A stretch of 64,000 nucleotides of DNA from CAVUAT01 sp963739545 (GCA_963739545.1 CAVUAT010000014.1:372001-436000); one strand, 5' to 3'. Shown: positions 37,345 to 45,800, counted from the first letter of the stretch. The notes: generated from the letters alone by a model not told the origin. Numbers and translations are program-made.

Positions 37345-38286
37345 CTAGGCGGAGGCCGGGACCAGCCCGATGACCTTGAGCCGGCGCGAGAGGCACTGCG
37401 CGGCGAAGGCGTGGACCTCTTCGCGCGAGACGCCGAAGAGCTCGATGTCCTCCTCGGTCTCGGCCCAAGGCGGGTCGATGACGCGGTCGGCGACCGGGAT
37501 CGCCTGCTCGAGCATCTTCTGGATCACGTCGCGGTTCGAATCCTTCGCGCGGACCGCGTCGACGAGGAAGCGCACGCCGAAGGCGATGTGGCGGTGTTCG
37601 TCGCGGGCGACGTTAGAGAAGCCCTCGACGAATCCCGGAAGCGTGCCCTGCTGCTCGTTGTAGTCGATGATGAAGTGCTGGCCCGTCAGCGCGAGCATTC
37701 CCTCGATGACCATGTGGTAGAGGGTGATCGCCTCGACCAGGGCCTCCTGGTCATCGGGCTCCGAGGCGAGACGGTCGACGCGGGGCTTAAGCAGCCCGTC
37801 GAACAGCTCGGTGAACGCCGGGCTCAAGTGCCGCTCGAGAGCGTCGAGGCGCTCCTTCAGCTCCGAGGTCTCGCCGACGACGGCGACCTCGCTGAAGAAG
37901 CGGTCGAAGAAGCGCACGTGGCGGGCCTCGTCGGCGATCTGGGTGCCGAGGAAGATGCGCTGCGTCTCGGTTGGGGCGGCTCGCATGATCGGGCCGAGCT
38001 CGTCGGCGACCTTCTGCTCGCCGATGAAGAAGCTCGAGAGCCCGTAGAGGCGCTGGTACCGCTCCTCCTCGGGGATGCGCTCGTGCCAGTCGATCTTGTC
38101 CTGGCTGAAGTCGAGGTCCTGCGTCGCCCACTGCTGGCGCTCCCAGAGGTTGTAGAGCTCGGAGTAGTCGAGCAGCATCGAGTTGCCGCGGTCCGCGGAC
38201 TCCTGCAGGGCGGGGTCGGAAGTTGCCTTGAAGTCCTCGCGCGTCGCCCTCGACGGGCCGCTTCTGGTCGCCTCTCCTGCCTCCAT
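37345..38286 (-). CDS. R2-like ligand-binding oxidase (R2lox)
   Basis: 313 residues, the length of Mycobacterium Rv0233. A ferritin-like four-helix protein with metal ligands Glu90 (FFIGEQKVADE), Glu120 and His123 (QIADEARHVRFF), Glu195 (YHMVIEG), Glu230 and His233 (DEHRHIAFG). R2lox differs from ribonucleotide reductase R2 by a Val-Tyr ether cross-link near a Mn/Fe site. The matching residues are present at the right spacing: Val93 three after the first Glu and Tyr190 five before the third-helix Glu. No nrdA is nearby, which agrees. It probably oxidises a fatty-acid-like ligand with O2; the natural substrate is unknown. Confidence 0.85.
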   Translation of the reverse strand: MEAGEATRSGPSRATREDFKATSDPALQESADRGNSMLLDYSELYNLWERQQWATQDLDFSQDKIDWHERIPEEERYQRLYGLSSFFIGEQKVADELGPIMRAAPTETQRIFLGTQIADEARHVRFFDRFFSEVAVVGETSELKERLDALERHLSPAFTELFDGLLKPRVDRLASEPDDQEALVEAITLYHMVIEGMLALTGQHFIIDYNEQQGTLPGFVEGFSNVARDEHRHIAFGVRFLVDAVRAKDSNRDVIQKMLEQAIPVADRVIDPPWAETEEDIELFGVSREEVHAFAAQCLSRRLKVIGLVPASA

Positions 38287-38339
38287 GTCGATCCTTTCCT
38301 CGGGTCCCGGGTGGGTGCGCGCGGGAGCTTACCGGGTCG

Positions 38340-38357
38340 ACTGGCTGACTGGCCAGT
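38340..38357. promoter_or_regulatory. Short dyad upstream of the R2lox gene
   Basis: ACTGGC and GCCAGT, six bases apart, form an inverted repeat 54-71 bases upstream of the R2lox start in its promoter region. Size and symmetry fit a TetR/GntR-type operator, but no regulator gene is adjacent. Confidence 0.3.
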
Positions 38358-38374
38358 TTCTCCGGCCCGGATCG

Positions 38375-39094
38375 TCAGGGAGTGTGGGTGTCCCCGGGCG
38401 CGAGGATGACGACCTTCGAACTCGTCTGAGACTCGACGTCTGCCTTGAAGGCCTCGGCGTCCGTCTCGATAGGCGGGAACGTGTCGTAGTGGATCGGGAT
38501 CACGGTGCCGGCGCCGATCAGATCAGCGGCGACGACCGCGTCGTGGCGGTCCATCGTGTAGTGCCCGCCGATCGGGATCAGGGCAACGTCGACCGGGGTG
38601 CGCTCGGCGATCAGCTTGAGGTCACCGAAGAGCGCGGTATCGCCGAGGTGGTAGATCGTTGTGCCGCCGATGTTGATCACGAGGCCCGCCGGGGGGCCGA
38701 CCACGACGCCGGTCTCAGCGCTGAAGGGCTCGTCGCCCTCCTCGCCGCTCGGCAGCGTGTTCGTGTGAAAAGCCTGCACGAGCTTGACCCAGCCCCAGTC
38801 GGTCTCGACGGTGCCCCCGAGGTTGGGGTCGCTGGTCGCGTCGACTCCCTGCGCGTCGAGCCACTTCGCGATCTCGACCATCGCGATGCAGTGAGCGCCG
38901 GTGCGCTTCGCCAGCGGAACCGCGTCCGCGACGTGGTCGGCGTGGCCGTGCGTGAGCAGGACGTGGGTCGCCTCGATCTCGTCGGCGCTCGCCACCGCGA
39001 CCGGGTTGTTCGGCTTCAGGAACGGGTCGACGACGACGCTGTGGTCGCCGTCGGTCAGCTGGAAGCACGAATGGCCGTGATAGCGAATCTCCAT
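38375..39094 (-). CDS. UPF0173-type metal-dependent hydrolase (metallo-beta-lactamase fold)
   Basis: 239 residues. The metal motif is THGHADHVAD (HxHxDH); further ligands lie in AFHTN, HLGDTALFGD and PIHYDTFP. N-terminal MEIRYHGHSCFQLTDGDHSV is the usual family start. Close relatives are called YtkL or UPF0173 and have no assigned substrate. It follows the small protein gene at 39099-39443 by four bases and is probably co-translated with it. Confidence 0.88.
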   Translation of the reverse strand: MEIRYHGHSCFQLTDGDHSVVVDPFLKPNNPVAVASADEIEATHVLLTHGHADHVADAVPLAKRTGAHCIAMVEIAKWLDAQGVDATSDPNLGGTVETDWGWVKLVQAFHTNTLPSGEEGDEPFSAETGVVVGPPAGLVINIGGTTIYHLGDTALFGDLKLIAERTPVDVALIPIGGHYTMDRHDAVVAADLIGAGTVIPIHYDTFPPIETDAEAFKADVESQTSSKVVILAPGDTHTP

Positions 39095-39098
39095 CGGG

Positions 39099-39443
39099 TC
39101 AGTCCTCCTCGGTCTCGGTGTCCGTGTCTGTCTGCGCGAGCTGCTCGGCCAGGGCCCAGCCCACCGAGACGCCGACCATCATGCCCATTCGGGCCTCTTC
39201 GGCGAGCAGGGTGCGGACCGCTACGAGGCGCTCCTCGTCGCCGGGGGTGGTCGCGGCTTTCAGGACGCCCGCCTCGTGGGACTCGCCGAACCAACCGCCC
39301 TCGTTGAGCGCCGCCGCGAGGACCCGCTGAAGCTGAGGGGCGGCTCGAGCGACCATTCGCTCCGCGTCGCCGAACGCTCCGGGCTGCGTTATCGCGTCGA
39401 TTGCCGCGTCAATCTGCTCGTCGCTGTAGGGACCGCCCGGCAC
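39099..39443 (-). CDS. Hypothetical protein
   Basis: 114 residues from the GTG at 39443 (VPGGPYSDEQIDAAIDAITQ); the frame continues upstream into a non-coding promoter region but with unlikely content. A helical protein with AERMVARAAPQLQRVLAAAL and EARMGMMVGVSVGWALAEQL and an acidic Thr/Asp/Glu tail. No family is recognised. It ends four bases before the UPF0173 gene, so the two form an operon. Confidence 0.6.
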   Translation of the reverse strand: MPGGPYSDEQIDAAIDAITQPGAFGDAERMVARAAPQLQRVLAAALNEGGWFGESHEAGVLKAATTPGDEERLVAVRTLLAEEARMGMMVGVSVGWALAEQLAQTDTDTETEED

Positions 39444-39550
39444 GAGCGGAACATAGCGGTCCGTTTGTCCATCCCGCGGGCGCGCGGGCGATTTTCCGTT
39501 TCGGAGCGTGGCAAAATGTCCGTGTGACGGGGAAGGCGGGTACATGTTCG

Positions 39551-40340
39551 ATGGAGAGGCTGCGCGCGCTCGGGGCGGCGTTCGCCTTGGCGTTCGCCGC
39601 GGCGCTGGCGTTCGCGCCTAGCGCCGGCGCCGTCACGCTCTCGTACACCTTCGACGGCGGAGACCAGGGCTGGCGTGTCGCCCAGGCCAACGGCGGGCCG
39701 TTCGCGGCACCCGACTTCAACCCCAGCGGCGGCAACCCGGGCGGCTACATCTCAAAGCGGGACAGCGGGTCGGACGCCGGCTGCGGCACTGGAGGGACCT
39801 GCGACCTCTTTTACTTCGCGAGCCCCGGCACCTCGACGGGGCTGGCGGCCAACTACGGCGGCAGCGTCAGCTTCGACTTCGCGACCAACACTCCGGCGGC
39901 CTACTCGGGGGCCCTATACCTCGACTCGGCGGTCGGCAGCGCCCCCGAGCTCGTGCGCCTGTGGCAGATCGGCGGCTTGGGCTTCCAGCGCGTGACCGCT
40001 CCACTCACCGAGGCGGGCTGGCTGTACTGCGCGGGCAACCCCTACACCTGCACGCCGGCGACGCACGCGCAGTTCCGATCGGTGCTCGCGACCGCCGCCT
40101 TCACCGACCTGCTCGCCGACGTCGTCAACGGCACCGGCGAGACCTATTCGCTCGACAACTTCACCGTCTCCGAGAAGCCCAAGCCCGCGCCCCCGCCGCC
40201 GAAGGCGAAGAAGTGCAAGAAGAGGAAGGGCGGGAAGGGCGGGAAGGGCGCGCGCGGCCGCCAAAAAGAAGAAGTGCGGCAAGAAGAGGAAGGGCGGCAC
40301 GCGCAGCCTCCCGTTCCCGGTCGCTCCCCTCAACCGCTAG
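39551..40340 (+). CDS. Secreted laminin-B-like domain protein with a basic tail (one frameshift at the end)
   Basis: Signal peptide MERLRALGAAFALAFAAALA with cleavage after GAV/SAGA near residue 27. The mature part (~190 residues) resembles laminin-B/CBM-like jelly rolls: YTFDGGDQGWRVAQANGG, GYISKRDSGSDAGCGTGGTC, SVSFDFATNT, and VNGTGETYSLDNFTV at the end. The tail is Lys/Arg/Gly-rich (KAKKCKKRKGGKGGKG). A single-base shift near 40245 hides its natural end: in the next frame AAAKKKKCGKKRKGGTRS leads to TAG at 40340. Such basic, cysteine-containing tails after a Pro-rich linker suggest binding to the anionic cell wall. Function unknown. Confidence 0.7.
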
Positions 40341-41103
40341 AGCGGCGCTCCCACATCTGGCCGGCGCCGAAGTCGCGGTAGCCGAGCCGCGTGTACACCG
40401 GGGCGCCGAGCTTCGTCGATTGCAGCGTAGTCGTCACGAGCCCGTCCGCGCGCGCCTCGCGCAGGGCGTGCGCCAGCAGCGCCCGAGCGATCCCCTGGCC
40501 GCGGGCCTCGGGAAGCGTAGCCACCCAGATCACGACCGCGTCGCCCCGGTACGGCCAGGTCGCGAGGGTGCAGACCGGTTCGCCCTCGCGATCGGCGAAC
40601 CAGATGCGGATGTTTCGCATCGGCGCCTCGGCGACGGGTGCGAAGTCGCCGGGCGGGTAGCCGTAGGCGATCTCGTTCAGGCGCGCCATCTCGGCGTAGT
40701 CCTCGGCCTCTCGGATCTCAAACGGGGCCGCCGGAGGCGGCTCGCGCAGCTCGTCGAGCGCCATCCCCATGTAGCGCGGCACGGCGTCGAGCAGGTGCCC
40801 CGCGCGCTCGAGTCCGGCGGCGGTCGAGGTGTCGGCCTCGGGCACCCAGACGGTCCACGCCTCTATTCCCGCGACCTCGTAGGCGGCCGCGATCTCGTCG
40901 AGGCAGGCGAGCAGCCGCTCGCCGTCCTCGTAGAAGACGGAGTTGAAGACCGAGCGAGTCGGGGCCTTGGGCACGATCGCCGCGAGCACGTCCTCGCGCT
41001 CCCAGACCGAGCCGCCGGATCCCTGGGCCATCTGCCGCCAGCACGGCGCCATGCCCGCGCGGGAGAGGTCGCGCCAGCCGAGCTCGTCGCCGGGAAGCGC
41101 CAC
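40330..41103 (-). CDS. GNAT-family acetyltransferase
   Basis: 257 residues. The C-terminal ~130 residues are a GNAT domain: IREAEDYAEMARLNEIAYGY, FADREGEPVCTLATWPYRGD, and the acetyl-CoA motif A WVATLPEARGQGIARALLAH, followed by STKLGAPVYTRLGYRDFG. The N-terminal half is a degenerate second GNAT-like lobe. Substrate unknown. It sits three bases downstream of the O-methyltransferase gene and is probably co-transcribed. Confidence 0.85.
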   Translation of the reverse strand: MALPGDELGWRDLSRAGMAPCWRQMAQGSGGSVWEREDVLAAIVPKAPTRSVFNSVFYEDGERLLACLDEIAAAYEVAGIEAWTVWVPEADTSTAAGLERAGHLLDAVPRYMGMALDELREPPPAAPFEIREAEDYAEMARLNEIAYGYPPGDFAPVAEAPMRNIRIWFADREGEPVCTLATWPYRGDAVVIWVATLPEARGQGIARALLAHALREARADGLVTTTLQSTKLGAPVYTRLGYRDFGAGQMWERRSSG

Positions 41104-41106
41104 GTC

Positions 41107-41763
41107 CTAGAGCTTGCGAGCGAGGGTGACGCCGTCGGCGAAGCCGAGCATCGCCGACTCGACACGCTCGTCGGCGGCGATCGAGTCGTTGAGCTCCGAG
41201 ATGACGACGCTCTGCTCGTCCGGCGGGTCGAGGACGCGGCCGCCCATGAACACGTTGTCGAGCATCAGCAGTCCGCCGGGGCGCACCAGGCGCAGGCATT
41301 CCTCGTAGTAGGCGGGGTAGCCCCCCTTGTCGGCATCCACGAAGACGAAGTCGAACGAGCCGTCGGCGTCGATCGCCCGGAGCGTCTCGGCGGCCGGGCC
41401 GAGCCGGAACTCGACCCGCTCGGCCAGGCCGGCGCGCTCGAGGTGCGCCCGGGCGCGGTCAGCGTACTCCTGCTCGAGCTCGCAGACGATGAGCGCGCCG
41501 TCGGCGGACAGGCCGCGTGCGATTGAGAGCGCGCCGTAGCCGAGGAAGGTCCCGACCTCGAGCGCTCGCGTCGCTCCGATGGCGCGCACAAGGATCGTGA
41601 TCAGGGCCGCCTGGTCGCCGGCGATCTGCATCGAGGCGAGGCCGCCCATCTCCTCGCCCGCGCGCTCGACCTCGGGGACGGCGGGCGCGTCGCGGAACGA
41701 GCTGTGAGCGACCGCGTAGCGGTGCAGCTCGGGCGTCATCTCCGTGAACTTGTCGGCGGCCAA
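41107..41763 (-). CDS. SAM-dependent O-methyltransferase (caffeoyl-CoA OMT type)
   Basis: 218 residues. SAM motif I is ALEVGTFLGYGALSIARGLS. Metal and substrate motifs of the class are FVFVDADKGGYPAYYEECLR and LLMLDNVFMGGRV (Asp and Asn ligands of a divalent metal). Length and layout are those of bacterial catechol-type OMTs that methylate vicinal hydroxyls. The following GNAT gene starts three bases after its stop. The natural acceptor cannot be told. Confidence 0.9.
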   Translation of the reverse strand: MAADKFTEMTPELHRYAVAHSSFRDAPAVPEVERAGEEMGGLASMQIAGDQAALITILVRAIGATRALEVGTFLGYGALSIARGLSADGALIVCELEQEYADRARAHLERAGLAERVEFRLGPAAETLRAIDADGSFDFVFVDADKGGYPAYYEECLRLVRPGGLLMLDNVFMGGRVLDPPDEQSVVISELNDSIAADERVESAMLGFADGVTLARKL

Positions 41764-41780
41764 CTAGCTTCGCTCTGGGG

Positions 41781-42587
41781 TCATTCGGTGCCGCGCTCGC
41801 GGCGGGCCCAGGCCGCCGCGAAGCCGCAGGCGGCACCAACCGCCGCCCCGCCCAGCCCGGCGAAGACGTTCGCGAAGTCGTCGGCGAGCGGCAGAAGAAT
41901 CAGCACCACCGCGCAGACCGCCGCCCCGATCACGTCCACTTCAGAGGGCTCGGTGCGCAGCTCGCGGGCCTTGAGCACGGCCCAGCAGGCGAGCAGCGCG
42001 AGCGCCACCCCGTTGCCGCCCGACGCGAGCAACAGGTCGCCCTCGCCCCCGATCGCACCCTCGATGCCGTCGGCGGCGAGCATGCCGAGCGCGCCGGAGG
42101 CGATCATCAGGATCACGGTCGAAGCCGTGCCGAGCCTGCGCTCGACGGCGAGCCCGAAGATCACGATCCCGACGGACGCTACGAACAGGTAGCCGACGTC
42201 GGGGTAGACCCATGGAGCTGCGAAGTAACGCCACCACTCGCCGCTGGGGACCTGGCCGACGATCGCTCCGAGGTCCTCGATCGGGATCGTGCCCGCGCGC
42301 TGGACGATCACCAGCACGGCCGGGATCACGACCGCCGCGAGCACCCCGTACGGGCGGCCCTCGAGGCGCTCCGCGACCCGAATCCCGCGCCGGCCGGCAC
42401 TTCGCTCGGCTCGCTCGCGGCGGCGGCGGGCCCGACGGGGCTCGCGCGCCTGCAGCTCGTCGCCGCGTCGCTCGAGCTTCGGCGCTCGCTTGCGGATCCT
42501 GGTGCCGCAATAGGGGCACTCGGTCACGTAGGGGCTGACCTCGGACCCGCAGCTGCGGCAGACGACGCTCAACTCAGGCGAGCTCAC
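41781..42587 (-). CDS. Zinc-ribbon rhomboid-like membrane protein, probably catalytically inactive
   Basis: 268 residues. An N-terminal zinc ribbon (VVCRSCGSEVSPYVTECPYCGTRI) and a basic linker lead to six hydrophobic segments of rhomboid type: EWWRYFAAPWVYPDVGYLFV, VIFGLAVERRLGT, ASGGNGVALALLACWA, and FAGLGGAAVGAACGFA. In active rhomboids the fourth helix has GxSG and the sixth a His before xxGG. Here the Ser is kept (LLLASGG) but the His position is FAGLGG, and the first-loop His-x-Phe-Asn is GYLFVAS. It may therefore be a pseudoprotease that binds membrane clients. The start overlaps the HxlR-type gene by 14 bases. Confidence 0.75.
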   Translation of the reverse strand: MSSPELSVVCRSCGSEVSPYVTECPYCGTRIRKRAPKLERRGDELQAREPRRARRRRERAERSAGRRGIRVAERLEGRPYGVLAAVVIPAVLVIVQRAGTIPIEDLGAIVGQVPSGEWWRYFAAPWVYPDVGYLFVASVGIVIFGLAVERRLGTASTVILMIASGALGMLAADGIEGAIGGEGDLLLASGGNGVALALLACWAVLKARELRTEPSEVDVIGAAVCAVVLILLPLADDFANVFAGLGGAAVGAACGFAAAWARRERGTE

Positions 42588-42885
42588 GCTCCGAGGATAC
42601 CCCGCCCCCTCCGGGGCTGGAAGCCCAGCGGTTGAGCTCGTAGAGCAGCCGCGCCAGCTCGCGGCCGCGCCCGGTGAGGCGGTAGCGGCGGGCGCCGTCG
42701 CGCTCGACTACCTCCGCATCAGATAGCTCGCCCAGCCTGGCGCTGAGCACGGAGGGGCTGACCGATAGCCGCTCACGCAGCTCGGAGAACGTGAGGCTGT
42801 CGCGCCGCAGCTCCCAGACCAGCCGCAGCGCCCAACGGCGGCCGAGGAGCTCCAACGCGGCCAGCATTCCGAGTTCTGCGGACAT
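42574..42885 (-). CDS. HxlR-type winged-helix regulator
   Basis: 103 residues. ALELLGRRWALRLVWELRRD, LTFSELRERLSVSPSVLSAR and the wing ARRYRLTGRGRELARLLYEL place it in the HxlR/MarR-like group; it lacks the usual N-terminal Cys. It overlaps the rhomboid-like gene and is likely its regulator or that of the run down to GNAT. The 90-bp gap upstream has two near-copies of TTCCGTACT/TTCGTACTT that could be binding sites. Confidence 0.82.
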   Translation of the reverse strand: MSAELGMLAALELLGRRWALRLVWELRRDSLTFSELRERLSVSPSVLSARLGELSDAEVVERDGARRYRLTGRGRELARLLYELNRWASSPGGGGVSSERELA

Positions 42886-42979
42886 TCGCTTCTATTTTCG
42901 TACTTCGACGGGCGAAATGCAAGTGCCCAGCTTCTAATTCCGTACTGAAGAGTGTCGCTTCCGTTCGCGAACGAGGCGA

Positions 42980-44092
42980 TCAGGGGACCGTCGCCGCGAC
43001 GATCTCGCGCATCAGGCCGGTCACGTCCCCGTGCTCGTCGAACCAGTTGAGCTGGCGACGCGCTCCCGTGCCGTTCGCCAGCAGGTCCTCAAGGTTCGAG
43101 AGCTCGTCGTCGCAGCCGAGCTCCTGGGCGTGCTCGCGCAGGTCGTCGATCACTCCCTGGGCCATCTCGCCGCCGGGGACCTCCACCCCTCGCTCAAAGT
43201 CGATCAGCTTGCCCTCGATCCCTACCAGGGCGGCCCGGACCTTGTTGTCGTCGATCAGCTCCCAGGGGTACTCGACGCTCGGCACCCCGTCGTCGTAGCG
43301 GTCGGCGAGCCGGTGGGCGAGCGACTGCGCCAGTGCCGCGAACCCGATCGTGTGCTCGACGCGGGTCTGCTGGTCGAAGACGCGCAGCTCGACGGTGCCG
43401 AGGTTCGGGTGCGGGCGGACGTCCCACCAGAGGTAGGTGTAGTCGTCGATGGCGCCACCGCGCATCATCTGCTCGACGCGGTGCGAATAGATCTCCCAGC
43501 TGCCGTAGTAGGGCGGGATCCCGACGCGCGGGAAGGCCCTGAACACCGGCGTGCGCGACGACATCATGCGTGTCTGCATCCCGCGCCACATCGGCGAGTT
43601 CGACGACATGCCGAGCAGCAGCGGCACGTAGCCGCGCATTCCATCGGCGACGTAGACCGCCTTCTCGGCGTTATCGATGCCGATGTGGATGTGGGTGCCG
43701 AAGATCAGCTCGCGCTGCGCGATCCAGCCGAGCTCGCCGACGAGCTCGTGGTAGCGGGGGCGGTCGACGATCGCCTGCTTCTCGTAGAGGGCCGCCGGAT
43801 GGGTCCCCGAGGCGCCGATCACGAGGCCCAGGTCGGCGGCCACGTCGATCACGGTGTGCCGCAGCGCGGTGAGCTGCGCGCCGGCTTCGGTGACGTTCGC
43901 GCACGGCGCCGTCGCCACCTCGAGGACCGACTGCATCAGCTCCGGCTTCACCTCGCCGGGGATGTCGTCGGGCACCGCGTCGAGGATCTGCTCGATCGCC
44001 TGCGCCAGCTCCAGCGTCTCGGAGTCGCAGATCATCATCTCCTCTTCGATCCCGACGGTGAACGCCGTCCCGGTGAAGTTGTGGTCGAGCAC
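42980..44092 (-). CDS. Carboxylate-amine ligase / glutamate-cysteine ligase 2 family (YbdK-like)
   Basis: 370 residues from the GTG at 44092 (VLDHNFTGTAFTVGIEEEMM); the upstream extension is unlikely. The family joins glutamate to an amine or cysteine using ATP. Landmarks: GTAFTVGIEEEMMICD (ATP/metal Glu residues), FGTHIHIGIDNAEKAVYVAD, SSNSPMWRGMQTRMMSSRTP, YLWWDVRPHPNLGTVELRVF. YbdK homologues have weak gamma-glutamylcysteine synthetase activity. In actinobacteria, mycothiol is the usual thiol, so the product here may be another gamma-glutamyl compound. Divergent from the aldolase gene with 169 bases between. Confidence 0.87.
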   Translation of the reverse strand: MLDHNFTGTAFTVGIEEEMMICDSETLELAQAIEQILDAVPDDIPGEVKPELMQSVLEVATAPCANVTEAGAQLTALRHTVIDVAADLGLVIGASGTHPAALYEKQAIVDRPRYHELVGELGWIAQRELIFGTHIHIGIDNAEKAVYVADGMRGYVPLLLGMSSNSPMWRGMQTRMMSSRTPVFRAFPRVGIPPYYGSWEIYSHRVEQMMRGGAIDDYTYLWWDVRPHPNLGTVELRVFDQQTRVEHTIGFAALAQSLAHRLADRYDDGVPSVEYPWELIDDNKVRAALVGIEGKLIDFERGVEVPGGEMAQGVIDDLREHAQELGCDDELSNLEDLLANGTGARRQLNWFDEHGDVTGLMREIVAATVP

Positions 44093-44261
44093 GGGGCGCG
44101 AGCGTATCGGCCACGGGCGCGACCCAGCGGCCCTACTTCGAAGCGGCCGCGCAAGCGCCGCGATGATGCTGGCCGGCGCCCGTGGCCGCGTCCTGGCAAT
44201 AAATGGATCGGGCATACTGGGTCCACGCCCCCGAAACCCCCTCCAGGAGGTAACGACCCGC

Positions 44262-45182
44262 ATGGAAGTCAAGTCCGCCGTCGAGCAGAAGTCACTGCTC
44301 GAAGTCCTTCCCCCCGGCAAGCGCGCCCGCCTTCACCGGCTGCTGTTCGAGTTCGGCCCGGGCAACGGGACCCTGCTGCTGCTGCCGATCGACCAGGGGA
44401 TCGAGCACGGCCCGCGCGACTTCTTCCCGAACCCGGCGTCGAAGGACCCCGATTACCAGTTCCGCCTCGCGGCGGAGGCCGGCTACTCGGCGATCGCCTG
44501 CCAGATCGGCCTCGCCGAGAAGTACTACCCCGACTACGCGGGCCGGGTGCCGCTGATCCTGAAGGTCAACGGCCGCACCGATGTGGCGCCCTCCGACGAC
44601 GCCCTGTCGACGACCAACTCCTCGGTCGAGGACGCAGTCCGCCTCGGCGCCGACGCAGTCGGCTACACGATGTACCTCGGCTCCCCGCTGCAGACCGACG
44701 ACCTCCACCAACTGAAGGGCGTACGCGAAGACTGCGACCGCTACGGGATGCCCCTGATCGTCTGGGCGTACCCGCGAGGCTCGGCGATCGACAAGAAGGG
44801 CGGCCGCGACTCGTTCTACGCGATCGACTACGCCGCCCGCATGGCGATGGAGATGGGCGCCGACGTTGTCAAGCTCAACATGCCGAAGCTGAATCCCGAA
44901 ACCGACAAGGACGCCCCGGCTCCCTACAACGAGACCGAGTTCACCCCCGAGGAGGCGATCAGCCACTGCGTCGCCTCCGCCGGCCGCTCGCTCGTCGTGC
45001 TCTCGGGAGGCTCGAAGACCGACGACGACAAGCTGCTCGGCCACGTCCGCTCGGTGATGGGGGCCGGCGGCTCGGGCGTCATCTTCGGCCGCAACGTCTG
45101 GCAGCGCGAGTGGAGCGAGGCCCTCGAGATCATCGGCCAGATCAAGGAGATCATGCTCTCCGAGGTCCGGAGGATCCCCTAG
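44262..45182 (+). CDS. Class I fructose-bisphosphate aldolase (DhnA/FbaB type)
   Basis: 306 residues from the ATG at 44262 with AGGAGG 11 bases upstream. It cleaves fructose 1,6-bisphosphate through a Schiff base; the TIM-barrel Lys lies in GADVVKLNMPKL. Other landmarks: LLLLPIDQGIEHGPRDFFPN, KVNGRTDVAPSDD, GYTMYLGSPLQTDDLHQLKG, WAYPRGSAIDKKGG, LSGGSKTDDDKLLGHV (phosphate-binding) and GAGGSGVIFGRNVWQRE. This metal-free DhnA class is common in archaea and many actinobacteria. Monocistronic, followed by a hairpin. Confidence 0.93.
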   Translation: MEVKSAVEQKSLLEVLPPGKRARLHRLLFEFGPGNGTLLLLPIDQGIEHGPRDFFPNPASKDPDYQFRLAAEAGYSAIACQIGLAEKYYPDYAGRVPLILKVNGRTDVAPSDDALSTTNSSVEDAVRLGADAVGYTMYLGSPLQTDDLHQLKGVREDCDRYGMPLIVWAYPRGSAIDKKGGRDSFYAIDYAARMAMEMGADVVKLNMPKLNPETDKDAPAPYNETEFTPEEAISHCVASAGRSLVVLSGGSKTDDDKLLGHVRSVMGAGGSGVIFGRNVWQREWSEALEIIGQIKEIMLSEVRRIP

Positions 45183-45216
45183 GTATCGCAAGGCCGCTCC
45201 GCCAGCGATGCCGTTT

Positions 45217-45240
45217 TGATGGCGAAGCCGTTCGCCATCA
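45217..45240 (+). other. 10-bp hairpin after the aldolase gene
   Basis: A perfect stem TGATGGCGAA/TTCGCCATCA with a GCCG loop 35 bases after the aldolase stop. It is preceded, not followed, by TTTT on the plus strand, so a classic terminator is doubtful; it may protect the mRNA 3' end. Confidence 0.45.
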
Positions 45241-45275
45241 GCAAATAGTTCGACGTTCGCCCGCCTCATCCCGAG

Positions 45276-45800
45276 GTGACGAGGCGAAGGCGAGGCACTC
45301 TGCGCGGGTTCGTGGTCGCGGCCGCGCTGTGCGCCGGGCTGTTCTCGCGCTGTGGGGCGCCGCGTGACCCGCCGGATGCGAATGGCCCCGCGACCGAGAT
45401 CGAGGCCCGGGTGCTCGAGGTCACCGACGGCGACACGATCGTGGTGCGGCTGGCCGGCGGCGAGGTGGAGCGGGTGCGCTACATCGGCGTGGACACCCCC
45501 GAGTCCACCCCCGATCAGCCGCTCGAGTGCTTCGGGCACGAGGCCGCGGAGGCGAACAGGCGCCTGGTCTCCGGCCGAACCGTGGTCCTGCTTCCCGGCG
45601 TCGAGCGCCGCGACGACTACGGGAGGCTGCTCGCCTGGGTACGGGCCGGACGCGTCGAGGTCAACGCCTTCCTCCTGCGGCGCGGCTATGCGCGCACCCT
45701 GACCATCGCGCCGAACGACTCGCGGGCGCCGCGCTACGCACGAATCGAGGCTCGGGCCGGGCGCGAAGGGACCGGTCTCTGGGGAGCTTGCAACGGGTGA
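45276..45800 (+). CDS. Secreted thermonuclease-like (SNase) protein
   Basis: 174 residues from GTG. The N-terminus RRRRGTLRGFVVAAALCAGL with a following Cys could be a signal peptide or lipoprotein signal (LFSRCGAP). SNase-fold motifs: VLEVTDGDTIVVRL (Ca-binding Asp), RVRYIGVDTPEST (Arg and catalytic Glu), and RRDDYGRLLAWV (second Arg). C-terminal ARAGREGTGLWGAC is typical. It cleaves DNA and RNA outside the cell. Follows the aldolase at 93 bases. Confidence 0.88.
   Translation: MTRRRRGTLRGFVVAAALCAGLFSRCGAPRDPPDANGPATEIEARVLEVTDGDTIVVRLAGGEVERVRYIGVDTPESTPDQPLECFGHEAAEANRRLVSGRTVVLLPGVERRDDYGRLLAWVRAGRVEVNAFLLRRGYARTLTIAPNDSRAPRYARIEARAGREGTGLWGACNG

Noticed and set aside
37345..38286. Ribonucleotide reductase beta subunit (nrdB)
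   Set aside because: Length, absence of nrdA, and the Val93/Tyr190 pair fit R2lox better than NrdB.
45217..45240. Intrinsic terminator of the aldolase gene
   Set aside because: The hairpin is strong, but the T run precedes it and does not follow it on the coding strand; kept only as a hairpin.
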